The notes under the pieces were generated by a model. It worked only from the letters and a program-made list of their open reading frames with translations. It did no database searches and had not been told where the DNA came from. A stretch of 11,588 nt of DNA, from the NCBI GenBank assembly GCA_001556025.1, contig LSIB01000104.1, positions 1 to 11,588 of the forward strand, read 5' to 3'. The position numbers and the translations under genes were made by a program. How positions within the stretch are numbered: position 1 is the first letter of the stretch; every line of letters begins with the position of its first letter. Shown here piece after piece: positions 5,935-11,588 of the stretch. The DNA is from Rhizobiales bacterium CCH3-A5. GTDB lineage: Bacteria > Pseudomonadota > Alphaproteobacteria > Rhizobiales > Beijerinckiaceae.

Positions 5935-5965
5935 TCTTCCGTCTCCCCTCGGGGGAGACGGAAGA
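5935..5965. terminator. Perfect 14-bp inverted repeat between psd and pssA
   Basis: TCTTCCGTCTCCCC (5935-5948) and its exact reverse complement GGGGAGACGGAAGA (5952-5965) flank a three-base loop, TCG. It begins a few bases after the psd stop on the minus strand. No U-tract follows on either strand, so a strong intrinsic terminator is doubtful. An intercistronic mRNA-stabilising or attenuating hairpin, or a copy of a dispersed palindromic element, is as likely. The inverted repeat itself is certain; its function is not. Confidence 0.6.
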
Positions 5966-5969
5966 CGCC

Positions 5970-6671
5970 TCAAATCCCCTTAAACAGCCTAGCTGCCGGC
6001 TCGGTCCCAGAAAAATCCGCGAGCACCGTTTCGCCGGCGATGGCGGTCTGGCCTTCGCCGACCAGCGGGATCACATGGGTCGGCAAATAGACATCGACGC
6101 GCGAGCCGAAGCGGATCAGGCCGAAGCGCTCGCCGGTCGCGATCAGCTCGCCTTCCTTGACGAAGGGCACGATCCGGCGCGCGATCAGGCCAGCGATCTG
6201 GACCACGCCGACGGTGCCTGCCGTGGTCTCGATCGCGAGCGCATTGCGCTCGTTGTCGTCGCTCGCCTTGTCGAGTTCGGCGTTGAGGAAGAGGCCCGGC
6301 GTATAGGCCATCTTCACGATCCGGCCGGGGACCGGAGCGCGGTTCACATGGCAGTCGAATACGTTCATGAAGATGGAGATTCGCGTCATCGGCTCGGCCG
6401 GCAGGTTGAGCTCCGGCGGCGGCAGTGCCGACGCGACCTGGCTGACGCGACCATCGGCCGGCGAGATCACCAGCCCCTCGCGCAGGGGCGTGATGCGCAC
6501 AGGATCGCGGAAGAAATAGCAGACCCAGAGCGTGATGATCGCACCGATCCAGCCGAACGGCGTCCAGAGATGGCCCAGCACCAGCGTCGCCACGAGCGCG
6601 ATGGCGATGAAGACATAGCCCTCCTTGTGGATGGGCACGATCACCTTGCGGACGGAATCGACGAGCGACAT
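5970..6671 (-). CDS. psd: Phosphatidylserine decarboxylase proenzyme (short, archaeal-type)
   Basis: Psd decarboxylates phosphatidylserine to phosphatidylethanolamine at the inner membrane. It is made as a proenzyme that cleaves itself between Gly and Ser, the Ser becoming the pyruvoyl cofactor. The 233-residue product is the short (PSD-A) form. Membrane-anchoring segments lie at about 17-32 and 36-54, followed by PADGRV (71-76), [13 protein letters not shown] (101-113, H108) and the cleavage site RFGS (G189/S190). The alpha chain would therefore be about 43 residues. The ATG at 6671 is preceded by GGGAAG seven bases upstream; the open frame upstream of it is Arg/Pro/Gln-rich and not conserved-looking. 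pssA follows, and an Atm1-type exporter lies further upstream, an arrangement common in Hyphomicrobiales. Confidence 0.96.
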   Translation of the reverse strand: MSLVDSVRKVIVPIHKEGYVFIAIALVATLVLGHLWTPFGWIGAIITLWVCYFFRDPVRITPLREGLVISPADGRVSQVASALPPPELNLPAEPMTRISIFMNVFDCHVNRAPVPGRIVKMAYTPGLFLNAELDKASDDNERNALAIETTAGTVGVVQIAGLIARRIVPFVKEGELIATGERFGLIRFGSRVDVYLPTHVIPLVGEGQTAIAGETVLADFSGTEPAARLFKGI

Positions 6672-6815
6672 TGCGGCTTCCCGTTGGTCTTGTTGGCGCG
6701 GCCGGGCTCGCTGGAGCCGGCCTGGCGCGGATGTGACGGCTCTCTGCGGCGCGAGCAAGGCGCTGCCAGTGCCGGTGCTTTAGGGGGTTCGGGCCGCTTA
6801 TGAAAGAGGCAAGGC

Positions 6816-7304
6816 TCAGGCCGAGGCCCGGCCTCCGGCGAAGCGCCGGGCGCAAAGCCAGGTCAGCGCGCCGAAGACGACCAGGACCACCCCTTGCGCG
6901 ATCGCAAAGGGCGGCTCGGACTGGGTCGGCGCGATGGCGTTCAGGGACGGCACCTTCATGAAGACCTGCACGACGGCCACAAAAACCAGCAGGTAGAGCG
7001 CCAGCATGGTCGCGATCGCATAGAAGCGCCGCCAGCCGCCGGCCAGCGACTTGCCGTAGAGCGCATAGGCCGCAGGCAGGAGCAGCAGCAGAGAGACGAC
7101 GCCGAAAATGTGCGAGGGCAGCACACCGCTGAACGGAAACAGGAAGCCGGTCGCGCTGGTTGCGATGGCGGTGGCGAGATAGAGCACGGTCCAGCCGCCG
7201 CTGACCTGTCCGCGCAGCAGGGCTGCCGCGACGGGGACGCCCGCCGCGATGGCAATCAGGCTCAACCAGGTGTGAAACCCAACCAGTGTCGTCGGATCGA
7301 ACAT
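6816..7304 (-). CDS. Unidentified integral membrane protein with 4-5 helices
   Basis: I do not recognise this family. The 162-residue product is mostly hydrophobic, with predicted membrane segments at about 10-31, 38-58, 62-84, 95-117 and 132-151. His11 and Trp13 sit at the first segment, and HIFG (65-68) opens the third. The loop between the last two segments (LNAIAPTQSEPPFA) is polar. The C-terminus is short and basic. The ATG at 7304 has a GGGGG tract six bases upstream and begins just before the first membrane segment; in-frame ATGs at 7334 and 7367 would add 10 or 21 polar residues. The gene sits between the Atm1-type exporter (99-base gap) and psd (144-base gap), all on the minus strand, so co-transcription is possible. 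It may be a passenger or a membrane accessory factor. Confidence 0.75.
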   Translation of the reverse strand: MFDPTTLVGFHTWLSLIAIAAGVPVAAALLRGQVSGGWTVLYLATAIATSATGFLFPFSGVLPSHIFGVVSLLLLLPAAYALYGKSLAGGWRRFYAIATMLALYLLVFVAVVQVFMKVPSLNAIAPTQSEPPFAIAQGVVLVVFGALTWLCARRFAGGRASA

Positions 7305-7403
7305 CGAAGCCCCCGCTTCTTCGCCGGCCATGGCCTCAGAATGCAGGAACGAGGCCGGAGATGCCATGCATTGGCGCGCATGGCGGGCAAACGCTGACGA
7401 TGC

Positions 7404-9317
7404 TCACTCCGTCAGGCTGACCCGCACGCTTGCGCCTTCCGCTTCGGCGGCCTGCTTGAGGGTCGCCTTGGCCTCGTCGACCTGGCGCTGGCGATTCCAC
7501 AAGGCGGCATAGACGCCGTTCGCCGCCAGAAGCTGCGGGTGATTGCCACGCTCAACGATCAGGCCCTTATCGAGCACGATGATCTCGTCGGCGTTGATCA
7601 CGGTCGAGAGCCGGTGCGCGATGACCAGCGTCGTGCGGCCCTCGCTGACCCGGTCGAGCGCATCCTGGATTTCCTTCTCTGTGAAGGAATCGAGCGCCGA
7701 GGTCGCCTCGTCGAGCACGAGGATCGGAGGGCCTTTCAGAATAGTACGGGCGATGGCGACGCGCTGCTTCTCGCCGCCCGACAGCTTGAGGCCGCGCTCG
7801 CCGACGGATGTGGCGTAGCCTTCGGGCAGCGATCTGATGAAGCGGTCGATCTGGGCGAGCCGCGCCGCCTCCTCGACCTCGGCCTCGCTGGCGTCGGGCC
7901 GGCCATATTCGATGTTGTAACGGATGGTGTCGTTGAACAGCACCGTGTCCTGCGGGACCATGCCGATGGCGGCGCGCAAGGACACCTGCTGGACATCAGC
8001 GATGGGCTGGCCATCGATCAGGATGCGGCCGGCCTGCGGCTCGTAGAAGCGGAACAGCAGCCGCGAGATCGTCGATTTGCCCGCGCCGGACGGCCCGACG
8101 ATGGCGATCGTCCTGCCCGGCGGCACGGTGAAGGAGATACCCTTCAGGATCGGCCGCTCTGGGATGTAGGCAAAATACACGTCCTCGAAGACGACCTCGC
8201 CGGCCTCCACCGCCAAGGGCGGCGCGCCCGGCTTGTCCTGGATTTCCGGATCCTTGCCGATCAGCGAGAACATCTGCTCGATGTCGAGCGTCGCCTGCTT
8301 GATCTCGCGATAGACAGTGCCCATGAAATTCAGCGGCTGGTAGAGCTGGATCAGCATCGCGTTGATCAGCACGAAATCGCCGACCGTGTGGGTGCCGGCG
8401 CGGAAACCCTGCACCGCCATCACCATCGAGACAGTCAGACCGACGGCGAAAATCGTCGCCTGACCGAAATTGAGCAGCGCGAGCGAGGTGTAGGCCTTGA
8501 CCGAGTTGCGCTCATAGCGGGCCATCGACTGGTCGTAGCGGGCAGTCTCGCGCGCTTCCGCGCCGAAATACTTCACCGTCTCGTAGTTGAGCAGCGAGTC
8601 GATCGCCTTGGAATTGGCGTCGGTGTCGCTCTCGTTCATCTTCGTGCGGATGGCGATGCGCCACTCCGTCGCCTTGATGGTGTAGGCCATGTAGGTGGTC
8701 ACCATCACGACCAGCACGACCACATAGAGCCAGTCGAAGATCGTCAGCAGCACGGCGATGATCAGCACAACCTCGACGATGACCGGCACGAGCTGGTTCA
8801 GGCCGAGCCTCACCATCTCCTCGATGCCGTTGCGGCCGCGCTCGAGCACGCGCGTCAGCCCGCCGGTCTTGCGCTCGAGATGGAAGCGCAGCGAGAGATG
8901 GTGGAGATGGCCGAAGGTCTGCAGCGCGAGCTTGCGCACCGCATGCATGAAGACCGGCGCGAACAGCGCATCGCGCAACTGGATGAAGGCGGCCGAGCCG
9001 ACGCGCGCCAGACCGTAGATCACGGTCAGCGCGAGCGGCGCGCCGACGAGCCAGGGCAGCCAGTTCTGCAGGGAGGACGGCGTGTTGGCGAGCGCGTCCG
9101 TCGCCCATTTGAAGGCGAAGGGCACGCCCATCAGCACGACGCGCCCGGCGACCAGCAGCGCGAAGGCGAGCACGACGCGCCGGCGCAGGTCGGCGCGGTC
9201 GTCGGGCCAGAGATAGGGCCAGAGCGCGTGGAAGGTGGCGATGAAGCCGGAGCCCGGCTGGAGCACGGCCGAACGGTCGAAGGTCGGCGCCGGAGGCGGG
9301 GCGGCAGGCGGGGACAT
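7404..9317 (-). CDS. Atm1/ABCB7-type ABC exporter (fused permease-ATPase)
   Basis: This is a 637-residue half-transporter that would act as a homodimer in the inner membrane. An Ala/Pro-rich leader (1-25) precedes six predicted membrane helices (about 45-340) and an ATPase domain (about 375-615). Nucleotide-site motifs are intact: Walker A GPSGAGKST (408-416), Q-loop Q456, signature LSGGEKQ (512-518), Walker B ILVLDE (532-537, E537 catalytic) and H-loop H568. The block NYETVKYFGAE (244-254) is a hallmark of the Atm1/ABCB7/HMT1 group. That group exports glutathione-linked compounds, in mitochondria for iron-sulfur and sulfur transfer, and in bacteria also metal-glutathione adducts. The exact substrate cannot be read. 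The ATG at 9317 was chosen because upstream residues are basic and not conserved-looking; an in-frame ATG at 9410 exists. It is the first gene of the block that leads to psd and pssA. Confidence 0.94.
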   Translation of the reverse strand: MSPPAAPPPAPTFDRSAVLQPGSGFIATFHALWPYLWPDDRADLRRRVVLAFALLVAGRVVLMGVPFAFKWATDALANTPSSLQNWLPWLVGAPLALTVIYGLARVGSAAFIQLRDALFAPVFMHAVRKLALQTFGHLHHLSLRFHLERKTGGLTRVLERGRNGIEEMVRLGLNQLVPVIVEVVLIIAVLLTIFDWLYVVVLVVMVTTYMAYTIKATEWRIAIRTKMNESDTDANSKAIDSLLNYETVKYFGAEARETARYDQSMARYERNSVKAYTSLALLNFGQATIFAVGLTVSMVMAVQGFRAGTHTVGDFVLINAMLIQLYQPLNFMGTVYREIKQATLDIEQMFSLIGKDPEIQDKPGAPPLAVEAGEVVFEDVYFAYIPERPILKGISFTVPPGRTIAIVGPSGAGKSTISRLLFRFYEPQAGRILIDGQPIADVQQVSLRAAIGMVPQDTVLFNDTIRYNIEYGRPDASEAEVEEAARLAQIDRFIRSLPEGYATSVGERGLKLSGGEKQRVAIARTILKGPPILVLDEATSALDSFTEKEIQDALDRVSEGRTTLVIAHRLSTVINADEIIVLDKGLIVERGNHPQLLAANGVYAALWNRQRQVDEAKATLKQAAEAEGASVRVSLTE

Positions 9318-9345
9318 CTTGAAACGATTCCAGGTTGGGCTGCCG

Positions 9346-9371
9346 ATATAGGCGCATTCGCGTTTGAATGC
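9346..9371 (-). promoter_or_regulatory. Possible promoter -10 and inverted repeat upstream of the ABC exporter
   Basis: On the minus strand CTATAT (9346-9351) matches the alphaproteobacterial -10 consensus, 28 bases before the ATG at 9317. Immediately upstream lies the inverted repeat GCATTC-GCGTTT-GAATGC (9354-9371), placed where a repressor would cover the promoter spacer. No good -35 box is visible at 16-18 bases, which fits either an activated promoter or a chance match. Confidence 0.3.
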
Positions 9372-9461
9372 ATGCGGCGCGTGGCGGCCTGAGTTGGCGC
9401 GCCGGACCATATGTCAAATTGCCTTGTTCTCGTCCCAAGCGCGGTGTCAGATGTTACCGGT

Positions 9462-9476
9462 GGCCTTAAAAAGGCC
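9462..9476. repeat. Short inverted repeat upstream of the exported-protein gene
   Basis: GGCCTT (9462-9467) and AAGGCC (9471-9476) flank AAA, about 24 bases before the ATG at 9500. It may be an operator or a leader hairpin. At six bases per arm it could also be chance. Confidence 0.25.
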
Positions 9477-9499
9477 CGTGTTTTGGGGAAGAGATCACG

Positions 9500-9850
9500 A
9501 TGCGACTTCAACGCGTTATCGCCGCCGCCCTGCTTGCGGCATCGGCCGGCATGCTGCTGGCGACAGCTCCCGCCGAAGCCCAGCGCGCCGCCAAGCCGCC
9601 GGCGCAGGTCACGGTGACGAATGCCCGCGCCGTGCCGCTAACCGGCTTCGAGATCGCCACGACGGGCGAACAGCCGCGCCTCGTCGCCAAGCTCGCCAAG
9701 CCGCTGGCGCCGGGCAAGAGCATCGCGCTGAAGCTGAACCGGCCTGCGGGCTGCAGCTATTATGTGCTCGCGAAGTTTGGCGACGAGGTCGAGAGCGACA
9801 GCGAGGGCATGGACCTCTGCGCCGACAAGGTCATCCGCCTGACAGAGTGA
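9500..9850 (+). CDS. Small exported (periplasmic) protein with one cysteine pair
   Basis: The 116-residue precursor has a clear Sec signal peptide: basic start MRLQR, hydrophobic core (about 7-22) and a likely signal-peptidase I site after AEA (25-27). The mature part (about 89 residues) is beta-rich with TVTNARAVPLTGFEI near its start. It contains exactly two cysteines, C85 (GCSYY) and C107 (MDLCADK), well placed for a disulfide in the periplasm. I do not recognise the family. The start is well supported by GGGGAAGAG seven or so bases upstream. The gene diverges from the Atm1-type exporter and converges on the citramalate synthase gene with 28 bases between stops. Function is unknown; a link to the exporter is only a possibility from position. 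Confidence 0.82.
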   Translation: MRLQRVIAAALLAASAGMLLATAPAEAQRAAKPPAQVTVTNARAVPLTGFEIATTGEQPRLVAKLAKPLAPGKSIALKLNRPAGCSYYVLAKFGDEVESDSEGMDLCADKVIRLTE

Positions 9851-9861
9851 CCAGCGGCCGC

Positions 9862-9900
9862 GCGCGAGGGGCGCAGCGTCAGGCCGTCGCGCCCTCGCGC
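9862..9900. terminator. GC-rich hairpin at the convergent gene ends
   Basis: GCGCGAGGG (9862-9870) pairs exactly with CCCTCGCGC (9892-9900), and a further CGC/GCG pairing is possible inside after a one-base bulge. It sits 11 bases after the stop of the exported-protein gene and covers the last codons of the opposing citramalate synthase gene. It could end transcription from the left, but there is no U-tract. A codon-constrained coincidence is possible because one arm is coding. Confidence 0.35.
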
Positions 9901-11477
9901 ATCAGCTTGTAGATGATCGAGTCGGTCAGCGCCTGGAAGGACGCGTCGATGATGTTGGCGCTGACGCCGACCGTAGTCCAGCGCTCGCCTGTCTCGTCGG
10001 CGGATTCGATCAGGACGCGGGTGACGGCGTCGGTGCCGCCCTGGAAGATGCGGACCTTGTAATCGACCAGCCTCAACCCCTCGATCAGCGACTGGTATTT
10101 GCCGAGATCCTTGCGCAGCGCCACGTCGAGCGCGTTGACCGGGCCGGCCGCACCCTCGGCCGCCGAGATCAGCACCTCGTCGCCGACCTTCACCTTCACG
10201 ATCGCCTCCGAGAAGGTGACGAGTTCGCCGATGGCGTTGTAGCGGCGCTCGACATTCACCTTGAAGCGCTCGACCTCGAAATAGTCAGGCACCTCGCGCA
10301 GGATGCGCCGGACCAGCAGATAGAACGAGGCGTCGGCGCCCTCGAAGGCGTAGCCCTGCGCCTCCTTGTCCTTGAGCTCCTCCAGCACACGGCCCAAACG
10401 CGGGTCGTCGCGGCCGAGAGTGACGCCGATCCGCTCCAGCTCCGCGACGAGGTTCGACTTGCCGCCTTGGTCGGAGACCAGCACTTTTCGCACATTCCCT
10501 GTCGCCTCGGGCGGGACATGCTCATAGGTGCGCGGGTCCTTCAGCACGGCGGAAGCATGGATGCCGGCCTTGGTGGCAAAGGCCGAGGCGCCGACGAAGG
10601 GCGCATGGCGGTTGGGCGCGCGGTTCAGCATCTCGTCGAGCGCGCGCGAGACATGGGTGAGTTCGCCGAGCTTTCTGTCGTCCACGCCGATGGCAAAGCG
10701 GTCGCGGTAACGCTCTTTCAGCTTCAGTGCCCCGATCAGCGTCACCAGATTGGCATTGCCGCAGCGCTCGCCGAGCCCGTTCAGCGTCCCCTGGATCTGC
10801 CGTGCGCCCGCCTCGACCGCAGCGAGCGAATTGGCGACGGCGCAGCCGCAATCGTCATGGGCGTGGATGCCGAGGTTTTCGCCGGGTATCGCCTTGGCGA
10901 CCTCGGCGACGATCGTCGCGATTTCCTCCGGCAGCGTGCCGCCATTGGTGTCACAGAGCACGACCCAGCGCGCGCCGGCGTCATAGGCTGCCCGCGTACA
11001 GGCCAGCGCGTAGTCGGGATTGGCCTTGTATCCGTCGAAGAAATGCTCGCAATCGAGCATCACCTCGCGGCCGGCGGCCTTCGCGGCTTCGACGCTTTCG
11101 CGGATGCCGGCGAGGTTGTCCTCCAGCGAAATCTCCAGCGCGACATGGACATGATAGTCCCAGCTCTTGGCGACGAAGACGATGGCGTCCGCGTCGGCGT
11201 CGAGCAGAGCCTTCAGACCGGGATCGTTGGCAGCCGAGCGCCCTGCCCGCTTGGTCATGCCGAAGGCTGCGAACTTCGCCTGCTTCGTCGGCTTACGCGC
11301 GAAGAACGCGGTGTCGAGCGGGTTCGCGCCGGGATAGCCGCCCTCGACATAGTCGATGCCGAGCCTGTCTAGCATCTGCGCCACGGCGCGCTTGTCGTCG
11401 ACCGAAAAATCGACGCCGGTCGTCTGCGCGCCGTCGCGCAGCGTCGTGTCGAAGAGGTGGATGCGGGCGGGAGTCAC
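9879..11477 (-). CDS. cimA: (R)-citramalate synthase (CimA type)
   Basis: CimA condenses acetyl-CoA with pyruvate to (R)-citramalate, the entry to the threonine-independent route to 2-oxobutanoate and isoleucine. The 532-residue product has a TIM-barrel HMGL-like domain (about 5-270). It opens with LFDTTLRDGAQ (8-18; R14 and D15 catalytic/metal) and includes GIHAHDDCGCAVANS (203-217; metal ligands H205 and H207) and LNGLGERCGNANL (232-244). A linker and a C-terminal LeuA-type regulatory domain (about 395-525) follow, the site of end-product feedback in the family. The length and the sequence style (VEGGYPG, FGMTKRAG) match the citramalate rather than the 2-isopropylmalate synthases. The start is GTG at 11477, overlapping the stop of an upstream short frame as GTGA, so translation is probably coupled; no ATG is available nearby in frame. 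Confidence 0.9.
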   Translation of the reverse strand: MTPARIHLFDTTLRDGAQTTGVDFSVDDKRAVAQMLDRLGIDYVEGGYPGANPLDTAFFARKPTKQAKFAAFGMTKRAGRSAANDPGLKALLDADADAIVFVAKSWDYHVHVALEISLEDNLAGIRESVEAAKAAGREVMLDCEHFFDGYKANPDYALACTRAAYDAGARWVVLCDTNGGTLPEEIATIVAEVAKAIPGENLGIHAHDDCGCAVANSLAAVEAGARQIQGTLNGLGERCGNANLVTLIGALKLKERYRDRFAIGVDDRKLGELTHVSRALDEMLNRAPNRHAPFVGASAFATKAGIHASAVLKDPRTYEHVPPEATGNVRKVLVSDQGGKSNLVAELERIGVTLGRDDPRLGRVLEELKDKEAQGYAFEGADASFYLLVRRILREVPDYFEVERFKVNVERRYNAIGELVTFSEAIVKVKVGDEVLISAAEGAAGPVNALDVALRKDLGKYQSLIEGLRLVDYKVRIFQGGTDAVTRVLIESADETGERWTTVGVSANIIDASFQALTDSIIYKLMREGATA

Positions 11478-11584
11478 GGCTCGCGCCTCAGCTTGAAGCG
11501 CAGCAGGCGCGGCATCACCATCGCTAGCATGACGAGCTTGATGGCGACGGAGAGCGAGCCGGCGGGGCGGATGCGAGGGGTCAT
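11474..11584 (-). CDS. Short basic, partly hydrophobic frame coupled to cimA
   Basis: A frame from ATG at 11584 encodes 36 residues, starting MTPRIRPAGSLSVAIKL, with a hydrophobic centre (VAIKLVMLAMVMPRLL) and a basic end RFKLRREP. Its TGA (11474-11476) overlaps the cimA GTG start. The frame is still open at the window edge, so this may be either a complete small protein or the tail of a longer one. I do not recognise it. The stop-start overlap argues that it is translated. Confidence 0.5.
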   Translation of the reverse strand: MTPRIRPAGSLSVAIKLVMLAMVMPRLLRFKLRREP

Positions 11585-11588
11585 GGGG

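Noticed and set aside
7539..9392. Long plus-strand frame of 617 codons
   Set aside because: It is antisense to the ABC exporter, whose motifs are complete. The His/Asp/Arg-rich composition is a shadow pattern.

Overview
The window is GC-rich with compact gene packing, and its protein families (YacG without other gyrase partners, Maf, a psd-pssA lipid pair, an Atm1-type exporter, CimA-type citramalate synthase) suggest an alphaproteobacterium. A member of the Hyphomicrobiales of the Bosea / Methylobacterium kind fits best. The genus is inferred from protein style, not established. Nearly everything is chromosomal housekeeping. I see no insertion sequence, phage gene or CRISPR array.

Layout. 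1-1041: the last codons of a truncated gene, tRNA-Ser(GCU), a small unknown protein of about 69 residues, and tRNA-Phe(GAA). 1042-2071 (minus strand): the zinc-finger gyrase inhibitor yacG, translationally overlapped by an upstream SDR-family gene. That SDR has Leu where the catalytic Tyr should be. 2326-3720: a divergent pair, a PqqD/RRE-fold protein on the minus strand and a RimK-like ATP-grasp enzyme on the plus strand, sharing a 132-base control region with two inverted repeats. 3724-4332: maf (minus strand). 4333-4646: a 314-base non-coding stretch. 4647-5033: a phasin-like small protein.

5043-9317 is a minus-strand block. In transcription order it holds an Atm1-type ABC exporter, an unknown membrane protein with 4-5 segments, phosphatidylserine decarboxylase (psd) and phosphatidylserine synthase (pssA). 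The last two make phosphatidylethanolamine from CDP-diacylglycerol and serine, and a perfect 14-bp hairpin separates them. 9500-9850 (plus strand) encodes a small exported protein with two cysteines. 9879-11477 (minus strand) is a citramalate synthase for isoleucine synthesis, coupled by a GTGA overlap to a short upstream reading frame at the window edge.

The most interesting part is the PqqD-fold / ATP-grasp pair. RRE-like domains bind leader peptides for RiPP-modifying enzymes, and ATP-grasp enzymes ligate or cyclise peptides. No obvious separate precursor peptide is visible. The PqqD-like protein carries an unusual C-terminal Arg-rich, Ala/Gly-rich hydrophobic tail ending in a Gly-Gly peptide. 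This pair and the SDR lie between maf and yacG, which are adjacent in many alphaproteobacteria, so the block may be a later insertion. This is a lead, not a demonstrated system.
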